In this document: positions 25,785 to 39,860 of the stretch, piece by piece | Position numbering within the stretch: position 1 is the first letter of the stretch | Layout of the letters: the number at the start of each line of letters is the position of its first letter | Source of the DNA: Ptiloglossa arizonensis | Taxonomy: Eukaryota; Arthropoda; Insecta; Hymenoptera; Colletidae | Assembly (NCBI RefSeq): GCF_051014685.1 | Contig: NW_027478756.1 | Span: 186,001-250,000 of the forward strand | Direction: 5' to 3' | DNA: 64,000 nt | The notes under the pieces: generated by a model | What the model was told of the DNA's origin: nothing | What the model saw: the letters and a program-made list of their open reading frames with translations, nothing else | The model's database searches: none | Made by a program: the position numbers and the translations under genes

Positions 25785-28262
25785 TCTTAACCATTCCTTA
25801 ACTTCAAACTCCCATATCTCGCGAACGGATTGACGAACTCGAGAAATTCCTGTTGCATCTGAAAGTAGAAACTCGCACGATTACAGCGGTGTGTGTATTT
25901 TTGCCCTAGTCCATAGTAGTTATTGGTTTCGAGTATTAGACTTGCGAAAATTTTGATGGTTTCTCAAACGTTTCTTAACTTCAAACTCCCATATCTCGCG
26001 AACGGATTGACGAACTCGAGAAATTCCTGTTGCATCTGAATGCAGAGACTCGCCCGAGTACAACGGTATGTGTATTTTTGCCCCTGGCCATAGTAGTTAT
26101 TGGTTTCGAGTATCAGACTTGCGAAAATTTTGATGGTTTCTCAAACGTTTCTTAACTTCAAACTCCCATATCTCGCGAACGGATTGACGAACTCGAGAAA
26201 TTCCTGTTGCATCTGAAAGCAGAGACTCGCCCGATTACAACGGTATATGTATTTTTGCCCTTGGCCATAGTAGTTATTGGTTTCGAGTATCAGACATGCG
26301 AAAATTTTGATGGTTTCTCAACCATTCCTTAACTTCAAACTCCCATATCTCGCGAACGGATTGACGAACTCGAGAAATTCCTGTTGCATCTGAAAGTAGA
26401 AACTCGCACGATTACAAAGGCATGTGTATTTTTCCCCTAGGCCTTTGTAGTTATTGGTTTCGGGAATCAGACTTGCGAAAATTTTGATGGTTTCTCAACC
26501 ATTCCTTAATTTCAAACTCCCATATCTCGAGAACGGATTGATGACCTCGAGAAATTCCTATTGCATCTGAAAGTAGAAACACGCCCGATTACAATGGTGT
26601 GTGTTCTTTTCCCCTAGGCCATAGTAGTTACTGGTTTCGAGTAACAGACTTGCGAAAATTTTGATGGTTGCTCAAGCGTTCCTTAACTTCAAACTCCCAT
26701 ATCTCGCGAACGGATTCACGAACTCGAGAAATTCCTGTTGCATCCGAAAGTAGAGACTCGCACGATTACAACGGCATGTGTATTTTTCCCCTAGGCCTTT
26801 GTAGTTATTGGTTTCGGGAATCAGACTTGCGAAAATTTTGATGGTTTCTCAACCATTCCTTAATTTCAAACTCCCATATCTCGCGAACGGATCGACGATC
26901 TCGAGAAATTCCTGTTGCATCTGAAAGCAGAAACACACCCGATTGCAGTGGTGTGTGTACTTTTCCCCTAGGCCATTCCAGTTATTGGTTTCGAGTATCA
27001 GACCAGCGAAAATTTTGATGGTTTCTCAACCATTCCTTAACTTCAAACTCCCATATCTGGCGAACGGATTGACGATCTCGAGAAATTCCTGTTGCATCTG
27101 AAAGTAGAAGCTCGCCCGATTACAGTGGTGTGTGTACTTTTCCCCTAGGCCATAGTAGTTCTTGGTTTCGAGTATCAGACTTGCGAAAATTTTGTTGGAT
27201 TCTTAAGCATTCCTTAGCATCAAACTCCCATATCTCACGAACGGATTGACGAACTCGAGAAATTCCTGTTGCATCTGAAAGTAGAAACTCGCCCGATTAC
27301 AATGGTGTGTGTACTTTTCCCCTAGGCCATAGTAGTTATTGGTTTCGAGTATCAGACTTGCGAAAATTTTGTTGGATTCTTAACCATTCCTTAACTTCAA
27401 ACTCCCATATCTCGCGAACAAACTGACGACCTCGAGAAATTCTTGTTGCACCTGAAAGCAGAAACTCGCCCGATTACAGCGGTGTGTGTATTTTAGCCCT
27501 AGTCCATAGTAGTTATTGGTTTCGTGTATCAGACTTGCGAACATTTTGATGGATTCTCAACCATTCCATAAGTTCAAACTCCCATATCTCGCGAACGGAT
27601 TGACGAACTCGAGAAATTCCTGTTGCATCTGAAAGTAGAAACTCGCACGATTACAAAGGCATGTGTATTTTTCCCCTAGGCCTTTGTAGTTATTGGTTTC
27701 GGGAATCAGCCTTGCGAAAATTTTGATGGTTTCTCAACCATTCCTTAATTTCAATCTCCCATATCTCGGGAACGGATTGGTGATCTCGAGAAATTCCTGT
27801 TGCAACTGAAAGTAGAAACACGCCCGATTACAATGGTGTGTGTTCTTTTCCCCTAGGCCATAGTAGTTACTGGTTTCGAGTAACAGTCTTGCGAAAATTT
27901 TGATGGTTGCTCAAGCGTTCCTTAACTTCAAACTCCCATATCTCGCGAACGGATTCACGAACTCGAGAAATTCCTGTTGCATCCGAAAGTAGAGACTCGC
28001 ACGATTACAAAGGAATGTGTATTTTTCCCCTAGGCCTTTGTAGTTATTGGTTTCGGGAATCAGACTTGCGAAAATTTTGATGGTTTCTCAACCATTCCTT
28101 AATTTCAAACTCCCATATCTCGCGAACGGATCGACGATCTCGAGAAATTCCTGTTGCATCTGAAAGCAGAAACACACCCGATTGCAGTGGTGTGTGTACT
28201 TTTCCACAAGGCCATTCCAGTTATTGGTTTCGAGTATCAGACATGCGAAAATTTTGATGGTT
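25785..28262 (+). repeat. 14-monomer higher-order unit, copy 1 (2478 bp)
   Basis: Anchors recur exactly 2478 bp (14 x 177) downstream: TGCAGAGACTCGCCCGAG at 26041/28519, CGAACAAACTGACGACC at about 27415/29893, and TTTTCCACAAGG at 28203/30681. The two copies are nearly identical by eye; one difference is AACTGACG versus AATTGACG. The junction between copies lies at about 28.23-28.26 kb. The same unit occurs only once in block C unit 2 (offset 9733), so its copy number differs between neighbouring units. Confidence 0.88.
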
Positions 28263-30740
28263 TCTCAACCATTCCTTAACTTCAAACTCCCATATCTCGC
28301 GAACGGATTGACGAACTCGAGAAATTCCTGTTGCATCTGAAAGTAGAAACTCGCACGATTACAGCGGTGTGTGTATTTTTGCCCTAGTCCATAGTAGTTA
28401 TTGGTTTCGAGTATTAGACTTGCGAAAATTTTGATGGTTTCTCAAACGTTTCTTAACTTCAAACTCCCATATCTCGCGAACGGATTGACGAACTCGAGAA
28501 ATTCCTGTTGCATCTGAATGCAGAGACTCGCCCGAGTACAACGGTATGTGTATTTTTGCCCCTGGCCATAGTAGTTATTGGTTTCGAGTATCAGACTTGC
28601 GAAAATTTTGATGGTTTCTCAAACGTTTCTTAACTTCAAACTCCCATATCTCGCGAACGGATTGACGAACTCGAGAAATTCCTGTTGCATCTGAAAGCAG
28701 AGACTCGCCCGATTACAACGGTATATGTATTTTTGCCCTTGGCCATAGTAGTTATTGGTTTCGAGTATCAGACATGCGAAAATTTTGATGGTTTCTCAAC
28801 CATTCCTTAACTTCAAACTCCCATATCTCGCGAACGGATTGACGAACTCGAGAAATTCCTGTTGCATCTGAAAGTAGAAACTCGCACGATTACAAAGGCA
28901 TGTGTATTTTTCCCCTAGGCCTTTGTAGTTATTGGTTTCGGGAATCAGACTTGCGAAAATTTTGATGGTTTCTCAACCATTCCTTAATTTCAAACTCCCA
29001 TATCTCGAGAACGGATTGATGACCTCGAGAAATTCCTATTGCATCTGAAAGTAGAAACACGCCCGATTACAATGGTGTGTGTTCTTTTCCCCTAGGCCAT
29101 AGTAGTTACTGGTTTCGAGTAACAGACTTGCGAAAATTTTGATGGTTGCTCAAGCGTTCCTTAACTTCAAACTCCCATATCTCGCGAACGGATTCACGAA
29201 CTCGAGAAATTCCTGTTGCATCCGAAAGTAGAGACTCGCACGATTACAACGGCATGTGTATTTTTCCCCTAGGCCTTTGTAGTTATTGGTTTCGGGAATC
29301 AGACTTGCGAAAATTTTGATGGTTTCTCAACCATTCCTTAATTTCAAACTCCCATATCTCGCGAACGGATCGACGATCTCGAGAAATTCCTGTTGCATCT
29401 GAAAGCAGAAACACACCCGATTGCAGTGGTGTGTGTACTTTTCCCCTAGGCCATTCCAGTTATTGGTTTCGAGTATCAGACCAGCGAAAATTTTGATGGT
29501 TTCTCAACCATTCCTTAACTTCAAACTCCCATATCTGGCGAACGGATTGACGATCTCGAGAAATTCCTGTTGCATCTGAAAGTAGAAGCTCGCCCGATTA
29601 CAGTGGTGTGTGTACTTTTCCCCTAGGCCATAGTAGTTCTTGGTTTCGAGTATCAGACTTGCGAAAATTTTGTTGGATTCTTAAGCATTCCTTAGCATCA
29701 AACTCCCATATCTCACGAACGGATTGACGAACTCGAGAAATTCCTGTTGCATCTGAAAGTAGAAACTCGCCCGATTACAATGGTGTGTGTACTTTTCCCC
29801 TAGGCCATAGTAGTTATTGGTTTCGAGTATCAGACTTGCGAAAATTTTGTTGGATTCTTAACCATTCCTTAACTTCAAACTCCCATATCTCGCGAACAAA
29901 TTGACGACCTCGAGAAATTCTTGTTGCACCTGAAAGCAGAAACTCGCCCGATTACAGCGGTGTGTGTATTTTAGCCCTAGTCCATAGTAGTTATTGGTTT
30001 CGTGTATCAGACTTGCGAACATTTTGATGGATTCTCAACCATTCCATAAGTTCAAACTCCCATATCTCGCGAACGGATTGACGAACTCGAGAAATTCCTG
30101 TTGCATCTGAAAGTAGAAACTCGCACGATTACAAAGGCATGTGTATTTTTCCCCTAGGCCTTTGTAGTTATTGGTTTCGGGAATCAGCCTTGCGAAAATT
30201 TTGATGGTTTCTCAACCATTCCTTAATTTCAATCTCCCATATCTCGGGAACGGATTGGTGATCTCGAGAAATTCCTGTTGCAACTGAAAGTAGAAACACG
30301 CCCGATTACAATGGTGTGTGTTCTTTTCCCCTAGGCCATAGTAGTTACTGGTTTCGAGTAACAGTCTTGCGAAAATTTTGATGGTTGCTCAAGCGTTCCT
30401 TAACTTCAAACTCCCATATCTCGCGAACGGATTCACGAACTCGAGAAATTCCTGTTGCATCCGAAAGTAGAGACTCGCACGATTACAAAGGAATGTGTAT
30501 TTTTCCCCTAGGCCTTTGTAGTTATTGGTTTCGGGAATCAGACTTGCGAAAATTTTGATGGTTTCTCAACCATTCCTTAATTTCAAACTCCCATATCTCG
30601 CGAACGGATCGACGATCTCGAGAAATTCCTGTTGCATCTGAAAGCAGAAACACACCCGATTGCAGTGGTGTGTGTACTTTTCCACAAGGCCATTCCAGTT
30701 ATTGGTTTCGAGTATCAGACCAGCGAAAATTTTGATGGTT
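28263..30740 (+). repeat. 14-monomer higher-order unit, copy 2 (2478 bp)
   Basis: This is a direct tandem copy of 25785-28262. It ends where the CAGACATGCG of the first junction is replaced by CAGACCAGCG (about 30717). The absence of net indels over almost 2.5 kb and the near identity indicate a recent duplication, or an assembly duplication that read-level evidence would have to exclude. Confidence 0.88.
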
Positions 30741-33667
30741 TCTCAACCATTCCTTAACTTCAAACTCCCATATCTGGCGAACGGGTTGACGATCTCGAGA
30801 AATTCCTGTTGCATCTGAAAGTAGAAACTCGCCCGATTACAGTGGTGTGTGTATTTTAGCCCTAGTCCATAGTAGTTATTGGTTTCGAGTATCAGACTTG
30901 CGAAAATTTTGATGGATTCTCAACCATTCCTTAAGTTCAAACTCCCATATCTCGCGAACGGATTGACGAACTCGAGAAATTCCTGTTGCATCTGAAAGTA
31001 GAAACTCGCACGATTATAAAGGCATGTGTATTTTTCCCCTAGGCCTTTGTAGTTATTGGTTTCGGGAATCAGACTTGCGAAAATTTTGATGGTTTCTCAA
31101 CCATTCCTTAATTTCAAACTCCCATATCTCGGGAACGGATTGATGATCTCGAGATATTCCTGTTGCATCTGAAAGTAGAAACACGCCCGATTACAATGGT
31201 GTGTGTTCTTTTCCCCTAGGCCATAGTAGTTACTGGTTTCGAGTAACAGACTTGCGAAAATTTTGATGGTTGCTCAAGCGTTCCTTAACTTCAAACTCCC
31301 ATATCTCGCGAACGGATTCACGAACTCGAGAAATTCCTGTTGCATCCGAAAGTAGAGACTCGCACGATTACAACGGCATGTGTATTTTTCCCTTAGGCCT
31401 TTGTAGTTATTGGTTTCGGGAATCAGACTTGCGAAAATTTTGATGGTTTCTCAACCATTCCTTAATTTCAAACTCCCATATCTCGCGAACGGATCGACGA
31501 TCTCGAGAAATTCCTGTTGCATCTGAAAGCAGAAACACACCCGATTGCAGTGGTGTGTGTACTTTTCCACAAGGCCATTCCAGTTATTGGTTTCGAGTAT
31601 CAGACCAGCGAAAATTTTGATGGTTTCTCAACCATTCCTTAACTTCAAACTCCCATATCTGGCGAACGGATTGACGATCTCGAGAAATTCCTGTTGCATC
31701 TGAAAGTAGAAACTCGCCCGATTACAGTGGTGTGTGTACTTTTCCTCTAGGCCATTCCAGTTATTGGTTTCGAGTATCAGACCAGCGAAAATTTTGATGG
31801 TTTCTCAACCATTCCTTAACTTCAAACTCCCATATCTCGGGAACGGATTGATGATCTCGAGAAATTCCTGTTGCATCTGAAAGTAGAAACACGCCCGATT
31901 ACAATGGTGTGTGTTCTTTTCCCCTAGGCCATAGTAGTTACTTGTTTCGAGTAACAGACTTGCGAAAATTTTGATGGTTGCTCAAGCGTTCCTTAATTTC
32001 AAACTCCCATATCTCGCGAACGGATTCACGAACTCGAGAAATTCCTGTTGCATCCGAAAGTAGAGACTCGCACTATTACAACGGCATGTGTATTTTTCCC
32101 CTAGGCCTTTGTAGTTATTGGTTTCGGGAATCAGACTTGCGAAAATTTTGATGGTTTCTCAACCATTCCTTAATTTCAAACTCCCATATCTCGCGAACGG
32201 ATCGACGATCTCGAGAAATTCCTGTTGCATCTGAAAGCAGAAACACACCCGAGTGCAGTGGTGTGTGTACTTTTCCACAAGGCCATTCCAGTTATTGGTT
32301 TCGAGTATCAGACCAGCGAAAATTTTGATGGTTTCTCAACCATTCCTTAACTTCAAACTCCCATATCTGGCGAACGGATTGACGATCTCGAGAAATTCCT
32401 GTTGCATCTGAAAGTAGAAACTCGCCCGATTACAGTGGTGTGTGTACTTTTCCCCTAGGCCATTCCAGTTATTGGTTTCGAGTATCAGACCAGCGAAAAT
32501 TTTGATGGTTTCTCAACCATTCCTTAATTTCAAACTCCCATATCTCGGGAACGGATTGATGATCTCGAGAAATTCCTGTTGCATCTGAAAGTAGAAACTC
32601 GCCCGATTACAGTGGTGTGTGTACTTTTCCCCTAGGCCATAGTAGTTCTTGGTTTCGAGTATCAGACTTGCGAAAATTTTGTTGGATTCTTAAGCATTCC
32701 TTAACATCAAACTCCCATATCTCGCGAACGGATTGACGAACTCGAGAAATTCCTGTTGCATCTGAAAGTAGAAACTCGCCCGATTACAATGGTGTGTGTA
32801 CTTTTCCCCTAGGCCATAGTAGTTATTGGTTTCGAGTATCAGACTTGCGAAAATTTTGTTGGATTCTTAACCATTCCTTAACTTCAAACTCCCATATCTC
32901 GCGAACGGATTGACGAACTCGAGAAATTCCTGTTGCATCTGAAAGCAGAGACTCGCCCGATTACAACGGTATGTGTATTTTTGCCCTTGGCCATAGTAGT
33001 TATTGGTTTCGAGTATCAGACATGCGAAAATTTTGATGGTTTCTCAACCATTCCTTAACTTCAAACTGCCATATCTCGCGAACGGATTGACGAACACGAG
33101 AAATTCCTATTGCATTTGAAAGCAGAAACTCGCCCGATTTCAACGGTATGTGTACTTTTCCCCTAGGCCTTTGTAGTTATTGGTTTCGGGAATCAGAGAT
33201 GCGAAAATTTTGATGGTTTCTCAACCATTCCTTAACATCAAACTCCCATATCTCGCGAACGGATTGACGAACTCGAGAAATTCCTATTGCATCTGAATGC
33301 AGAAACTCGCCCGATTTCAACGCTATGTGTACTTTTCCCCTAGGCCATTCCAGTTATTGGATTCGAGTATCAAATCAGCGAAAATTTTGGTGGTTTCTCA
33401 ACCATTCCTTAACTTCAAACTCCCATATCTCGCGAACGGATTGACGAACTCGCGAAATTCCTGTTGCACATGAAAGTAGAAACTCGCCCGATTACAGTGG
33501 AGTGTGTACTTTTCCCCTAGGCCATAGTATTTATTGGTTTCGAGTATCAGACTTGCGAAAATTTTGATGGTTTCTCAAACGTTCCATAACTTGAAACTCC
33601 CATATCTCGCGAACGGATTGACGAACTCGAGAAATTCCTGTTGCATCTGAAGTAGAAACTCGCCCGA

Positions 33668-36600
33668 TTACAATGGTGTGTGTACTTTTCCCCTAGGCCA
33701 TAGTAGTTATTGGTTTCGAGTATCAGACTTGCGAAAATTTTGTTGGATTTTTAACCATTCCTTAACTTCAAACTCCCATATCTCGCGAACAAATTGACGA
33801 CCTCGAGAAATTCTTGTTGCATCTGAAAGAAGGAACTCGCCCGATTACAGCGGTGTGTGTATTTTTGCCCTAGTCCATAGTAGTTATTGGTTTCGAGTAT
33901 TAGACTTGCGAAAATTTTGATGGTTTCTCAAACGTTTCTTAACTTCAAACTCCCATATCTCGCGAACGGATTGACGTACTCGAGAAATTCCTGTTGCATC
34001 TGAAAGTAGAAACTCGCCCGATTGCAGCGGTATGTGTATTTTTGCCCTGGGCCATAGTAGTTATTGTTTTCGAGTATCAGACTTGCGAAAATTTTGATGG
34101 TTTCTCAACCACTCCTTAATTTCGAACTCCCATATCTCGCGACCGGATTGACGAACTCGAGAAATTCCTATTGCATCTGAAAGCAAAAACTCGCCCGATT
34201 TCAACGTTATGTGTACTTTTCCCCTAGGCCATTCCAGTTATTGGATTCGAGTATCAAATCAGCGAAAATTTTGGTGGTTTCTCAACCATTCCTTAACTTC
34301 AAACTCCCATATCTCGCGAACGGATTGACGAACTCGAGAAATTCCTGTTGCATCTGAAAGGAGAAACTAGCCCGATTACAATGGTGTGTGTACTTCTCCC
34401 GTAGGCCATAGTAGTTATTGGTTTTGAGTATCAGACTTGCGAAAATTTTGATGGATTCTCAACCATTCCTTAAATTCAAACTCCCATATCTCGCGAACGG
34501 ATTGACGGACTCGGGAAATTCCTGTTGCATCTGAAAGAAGAGACTCGCCCGATTACAACGGTATGTGTATTTTTGCCCTAGTCCATAGTAGTTATTGGTT
34601 TCGAGTATCAGACTTGCGAAAATTTTGATGGTTTCTCAAACGTTCCTTAACTTCCATTTCCCATATCTCCCGAACGGAATGACTAACTCGAGAAATTCCT
34701 GTTGCATCTGAAAGTAGAAACTCGCCCGATTACAATGGTATGTGTTTTTTTTCCCTAGGCCTTTGTAGTTATTGGATTCGGGAATCAGACTTGCGAAAAT
34801 ATTGATGGTTTCTCAACCATTCCTTAACTTCAAACTGCCATATCTCGCGAACGGATTGACGAACACGAGAAATTCCTATTGCATTTGAAAGCAGAAACTC
34901 GCCCGATTTCAACAGTATGTGTACTTTTCCCCTAGGCCTTTGTAGTTATTGGTTTCGGGAATCAGAGATGCGAAAATTTTGATGGTTTCTCAACCATTCC
35001 TTAACATCAAACTCCCATGTCTCGCGAACGGATTGACGAGCTCGAGAAATTCCTATTGCATCTGAAAGCAGAAACTCGCCCGATTTCAACGCTATGTGTA
35101 CTTTTCCCCTAGGCCATTCCAGTTATTGGATTCGAGTATCAAATCAGCGAAAATTTTGGTGGTTTCTCAACCATTCCTTAACTTCAAACTCCCATATCTC
35201 GCGAACGGATTGACGAACTCGCGAAATTCCTGTTGCACATGAAAGTAGAAACTCGCCCGATTACAGTGGAGTGTGTACTTTTCCCCTAGGCCATAGTATT
35301 TATTGGTTTCGAGTATCAGACTTGCGAAAATTTTGATGGTTTCTCAAACGTTCCATAACTTGAAACTCCCATATCTCGCGAACGGATTGACGAACTCGAG
35401 AAATTCCTGTTGCATCTGAAGTAGAAACTCGCCCGATTACAATGGTGTGTGTACTTTTCCCCTAGGCCATAGTAGTTATTGGTTTCGAGTATCATACTTG
35501 CGAAAATTTTGTTGGATTCTTAACCATTCCTTAACTTCAAACTCCCATATCTCGCGAACGGATTGACAAACTCGAGAAATTCCTGTTGCATCTGAAAGTA
35601 GAAACTCGCACGATTACAGCGGTGTGTGTATTTTTGCCCTAGTCCATAGTAGTTATTGGTTTCGAGTATTAGACTTGCGAAAATTTTGATGGTTTCTCAA
35701 ACGTTTCTTAACTTCAAACTCCCATATCTCGCGAACGGATTGACGAACTCGAGAAATTCCTGTTGCATCTGAATGCAGAGACTCGCCCGAGTACAACGGT
35801 ATGTGTATTTTTGCCCCTGGCCATAGTAGTTATTGGTTTCGAGTATCAGACTTGCGAAAATTTTGATGGTTTCTCAAACGTTTCTTAACTTCAAACTCCC
35901 ATATCTCGCGAACGGATTGACGAACTCGAGAAATTCCTGTTGCATCTGAAAGCAGAGACTCGCCCGATTACAACGGTATATGTATTTTTGCCCTTGGCCA
36001 TAGTAGTTATTGGTTTCGAGTATCAGACATGCGAAAATTTTGATGGTTTCTCAACCATTCCTTAACTTCAAACTCCCATATCTCGCGAACGGATTGACGA
36101 ACTCGAGAAATTCCTGTTGCATCTGAAAGTAGAAACTCGCACGATTACAAAGGCATGTGTATTTTTCCCCTAGGCCTTTGTAGTTATTGGTTTCGGGAAT
36201 CAGACTTGCGAAAATTTTGATGGTTTCTCAACCATTCCTTAATTTCAAACTCCCATATCTCGAGAACGGATTGATGACCTCGAGAAATTCCTATTGCATC
36301 TGAAAGTAGAAACACGCCCGATTACAATGGTGTGTGTTCTTTTCCCCTAGGCCATAGTAGTTACTGGTTTCGAGTAACAGACTTGCGAAAATTTTGATGG
36401 TTGCTCAAGCGTTCCTTAACTTCAAACTCCCATATCTCGCGAACGGATTCACGAACTCGAGAAATTCCTGTTGCATCCGAAAGTAGAGACTCGCACGATT
36501 ACAACGGCATGTGTATTTTTCCCCTAGGCCTTTGTAGTTATTGGTTTCGGGAATCAGACTTGCGAAAATTTTGATGGTTTCTCAACCATTCCTTAATTTC

Positions 36601-39600
36601 AAACTCCCATATCTCGCGAACGGATCGACGATCTCGAGAAATTCCTGTTGCATCTGAAAGCAGAAACACACCCGATTGCAGTGGTGTGTGTACTTTTCCC
36701 CTAGGCCATTCCAGTTATTGGTTTCGAGTATCAGACCAGCGAAAATTTTGATGGTTTCTCAACCATTCCTTAACTTCAAACTCCCATATCTGGCGAACGG
36801 ATTGACGATCTCGAGAAATTCCTGTTGCATCTGAAAGTAGAAGCTCGCCCGATTACAGTGGTGTGTGTACTTTTCCCCTAGGCCATAGTAGTTCTTGGTT
36901 TCGAGTATCAGACTTGCGAAAATTTTGTTGGATTCTTAAGCATTCCTTAGCATCAAACTCCCATATCTCACGAACGGAATGACGAACTCGAGAAATTCCT
37001 GTTGCATCTGAAAGTAGAAACTCGCCCGATTACAATGGTGTGTGTACTTTTCCCCTAGGCCATAGTAGTTATTGGTTTCGAGTATCAGACTTGCGAAAAT
37101 TTTGTTGGATTCTTAACCATTCCTTAACTTCAAACTCCCATATCTCGCGAACAAATTGACGACCTCGAGAAATTCTTGTTGCACCTGAAAGCAGAAACTC
37201 GCCCGATTACAGCGGTGTGTGTATTTTAGCCCTAGTCCATAGTAGTTATTGGTTTCGTGTATCAGACTTGCGAACATTTTGATGGATTCTCAACCATTCC
37301 ATAAGTTCAAACTCCCATATCTCGCGAACGGATTGACGAACTCGAGAAATTCCTGTTGCATCTGAAAGTAGAAACTCGCACGATTACAAAGGCATGTGTA
37401 TTTTTCCCCTAGGCCTTTGTAGTTATTGGTTTCGGGAATCAGCCTTGCGAAAATTTTGATGGTTTCTCAACCATTCCTTAATTTCAATCTCCCATATCTC
37501 GGGAACGGATTGGTGATCTCGAGAAATTCCTGTTGCAACTGAAAGTAGAAACACGCCCGATTACAATGGTGTGTGTTCTTTTCCCCTAGGCCATAGTAGT
37601 TACTGGTTTCGAGTAAGAGTCTTGCGAAAATTTTGATGGTTGCTCAAGCGTTCCTTAACTTCAAACTCCCATATCTCGCGAACGGATTCACGAACTCGAG
37701 AAATTCCTGTTGCATCCGAAAGTAGAGACTCGCACGATTACAAAGGAATGTGTATTTTTCCCCTAGGCCTTTGTAGTTATTGGTTTCGGGAATCAGACTT
37801 GCGAAAATTTTGATGGTTTCTCAACCATTCCTTAATTTCAAACTCCCATATCTCGCGAACGGATCGACGATCTCGAGAAATTCCTGTTGCATCTGAAAGC
37901 AGAAACACACCCGATTGCAGTGGTGTGTGTACTTTTCCACAAGGCCATTCCAGTTATTGGTTTCGAGTATCAGACCAGCGAAAATTTTGATGGTTTCTCA
38001 ACCATTCCTTAACTTCAAACTCCCATATCTGGCGAACGGGTTGACGATCTCGAGAAATTCCTGTTGCATCTGAAAGTAGAAACTCGCCCGATTACAGTGG
38101 TGTGTGTATTTTAGCCCTAGTCCATAGTAGTTATTGGTTTCGAGTATCAGACTTGCGAAAATTTTGATGGATTCTCAACCATTCCTTAAGTTCAAACTCC
38201 CATATCTCGCGAACGGATTGACGAACTCGAGAAATTCCTGTTGCATCTGAAAGTAGAAACTCGCACGATTATAAAGGCATGTGTATTTTTCCCCTAGGCC
38301 TTTGTAGTTATTGGTTTCGGGAATCAGACTTGCGAAAATTTTGATGGTTTCTCAACCATTCCTTAATTTCAAACTCCCATATCTCGCGAACGGATCGACG
38401 ATCTCGAGAAATTCCTGTTGCATCTGAAAGCAGAAACACACCCGATTGCAGTGGTGTGTGTACTTTTCCACAAGGCCATTCCAGTTATTGGTTTCGAGTA
38501 TCAGACCAGCGAAAATTTTGATGGTTTCTCAACCATTCCTTAACTTCAAACTCCCATATCTGGCGAACGGATTGACGATCTCGAGAAATTCCTGTTGCAT
38601 CTGAAAGTAGAAACTCGCCCGATTACAGTGGTGTGTGTACTTTTCCTCTAGGCCATTCCAGTTATTGGTTTCGAGTATCAGACCAGCGAAAATTTTGATG
38701 GTTTCTCAACCATTCCTTAATTTCAAACTCCCATATCTCGGGAACGGATTGATGATCTCGAGAAATTCCTGTTGCATCTGAAAGTAGAAACTCGCCCGAT
38801 TACAGTGGTGTGTGTACTTTTCCCCTAGGCCATAGTAGTTCTTGGTTTCGAGTATCAGACTTGCGAAAATTTTGTTGGATTCTTAAGCATTCCTTAACAT
38901 CAAACTCCCATATCTCGCGAACGGATTGACGAACTCGAGAAATTCCTGTTGCATCTGAAAGTAGAAACTCGCCCGATTACAATGGTGTGTGTACTTTTCC
39001 CCTAGGCCATAGTAGTTATTGGTTTCGAGTATCAGACTTGCGAAAATTTTGTTGGATTCTTAACCATTCCTTAACTTCAAACTCCCATATCTCGCGAACG
39101 GATTGACGAACTCGAGAAATTCCTGTTGCATCTGAAAGCAGAGACTCGCCCGATTACAACGGTATGTGTATTTTTGCCCTTGGCCATAGTAGTTATTGGT
39201 TTCGAGTATCAGACATGCGAAAATTTTGATGGTTTCTCAACCATTCCTTAACTTCAAACTGCCATATCTCGCGAACGGATTGACGAACACGAGAAATTCC
39301 TATTGCATTTGAAAGCAGAAACTCGCCCGATTTCAACGGTATGTGTACTTTTCCCCTAGGCCTTTGTAGTTATTGGTTTCGGGAATCAGAGATGCGAAAA
39401 TTTTGATGGTTTCTCAACCATTCCTTAACATCAAACTCCCATATCTCGCGAACGGATTGACGAACTCGAGAAATTCCTATTGCATCTGAATGCAGAAACT
39501 CGCCCGATTTCAACGCTATGTGTACTTTTCCCCTAGGCCATTCCAGTTATTGGATTCGAGTATCAAATCAGCGAAAATTTTGGTGGTTTCTCAACCATTC

Positions 39601-39860
39601 CTTAACTTCAAACTCCCATATCTCGCGAACGGATTGACGAACTCGCGAAATTCCTGTTGCACATGAAAGTAGAAACTCGCCCGATTACAGTGGAGTGTGT
39701 ACTTTTCCCCTAGGCCATAGTATTTATTGGTTTCGAGTATCAGACTTGCGAAAATTTTGATGGTTTCTCAAACGTTCCATAACTTGAAACTCCCATATCT
39801 CGCGAACGGATTGACGAACTCGAGAAATTCCTGTTGCATCTGAAGTAGAAACTCGCCCGA
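33668..39860 (+). repeat. Block C, unit 2 (6193 bp, 35 monomers)
   Basis: Collinear with unit 1 at four successive offsets: 9733 (to about 37.97 kb), 7255, 6901 and 6193. The steps of 2478, 354 and 708 bp are exactly 14, 2 and 4 monomers absent here. Distinctive shared states include CGATTATAAAGGCATG (31015/38270), TTTTCCTCTAGG (31741/38642) and the GAAGTAG 1-bp deletion (33651/39844). No gene seen. Confidence 0.87.

Larger units (their letters stand above)
23935..33667 (+). repeat. Block C, unit 1 (9733 bp, 55 monomers)
   Basis: The start anchor (TGGTGTGTGT followed by CCATAGTAG and TTTTGTTGGATTCTTAACC) lies at 23941 and recurs at 33674, 39867, 41105 and 42699. This first unit is the longest. 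It contains the CTCCCGTAGG module, the 1-bp-short GCATCTGAAGTAG monomer, a duplicated 14-monomer segment, and several rounds of a short cassette with TTTTCCACAAGGCC (28203, 30681, 31564, 32272). Compared with unit 2 it has 20 additional monomers (14 + 2 + 4), removed cleanly in register. No gene seen. Confidence 0.85.
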
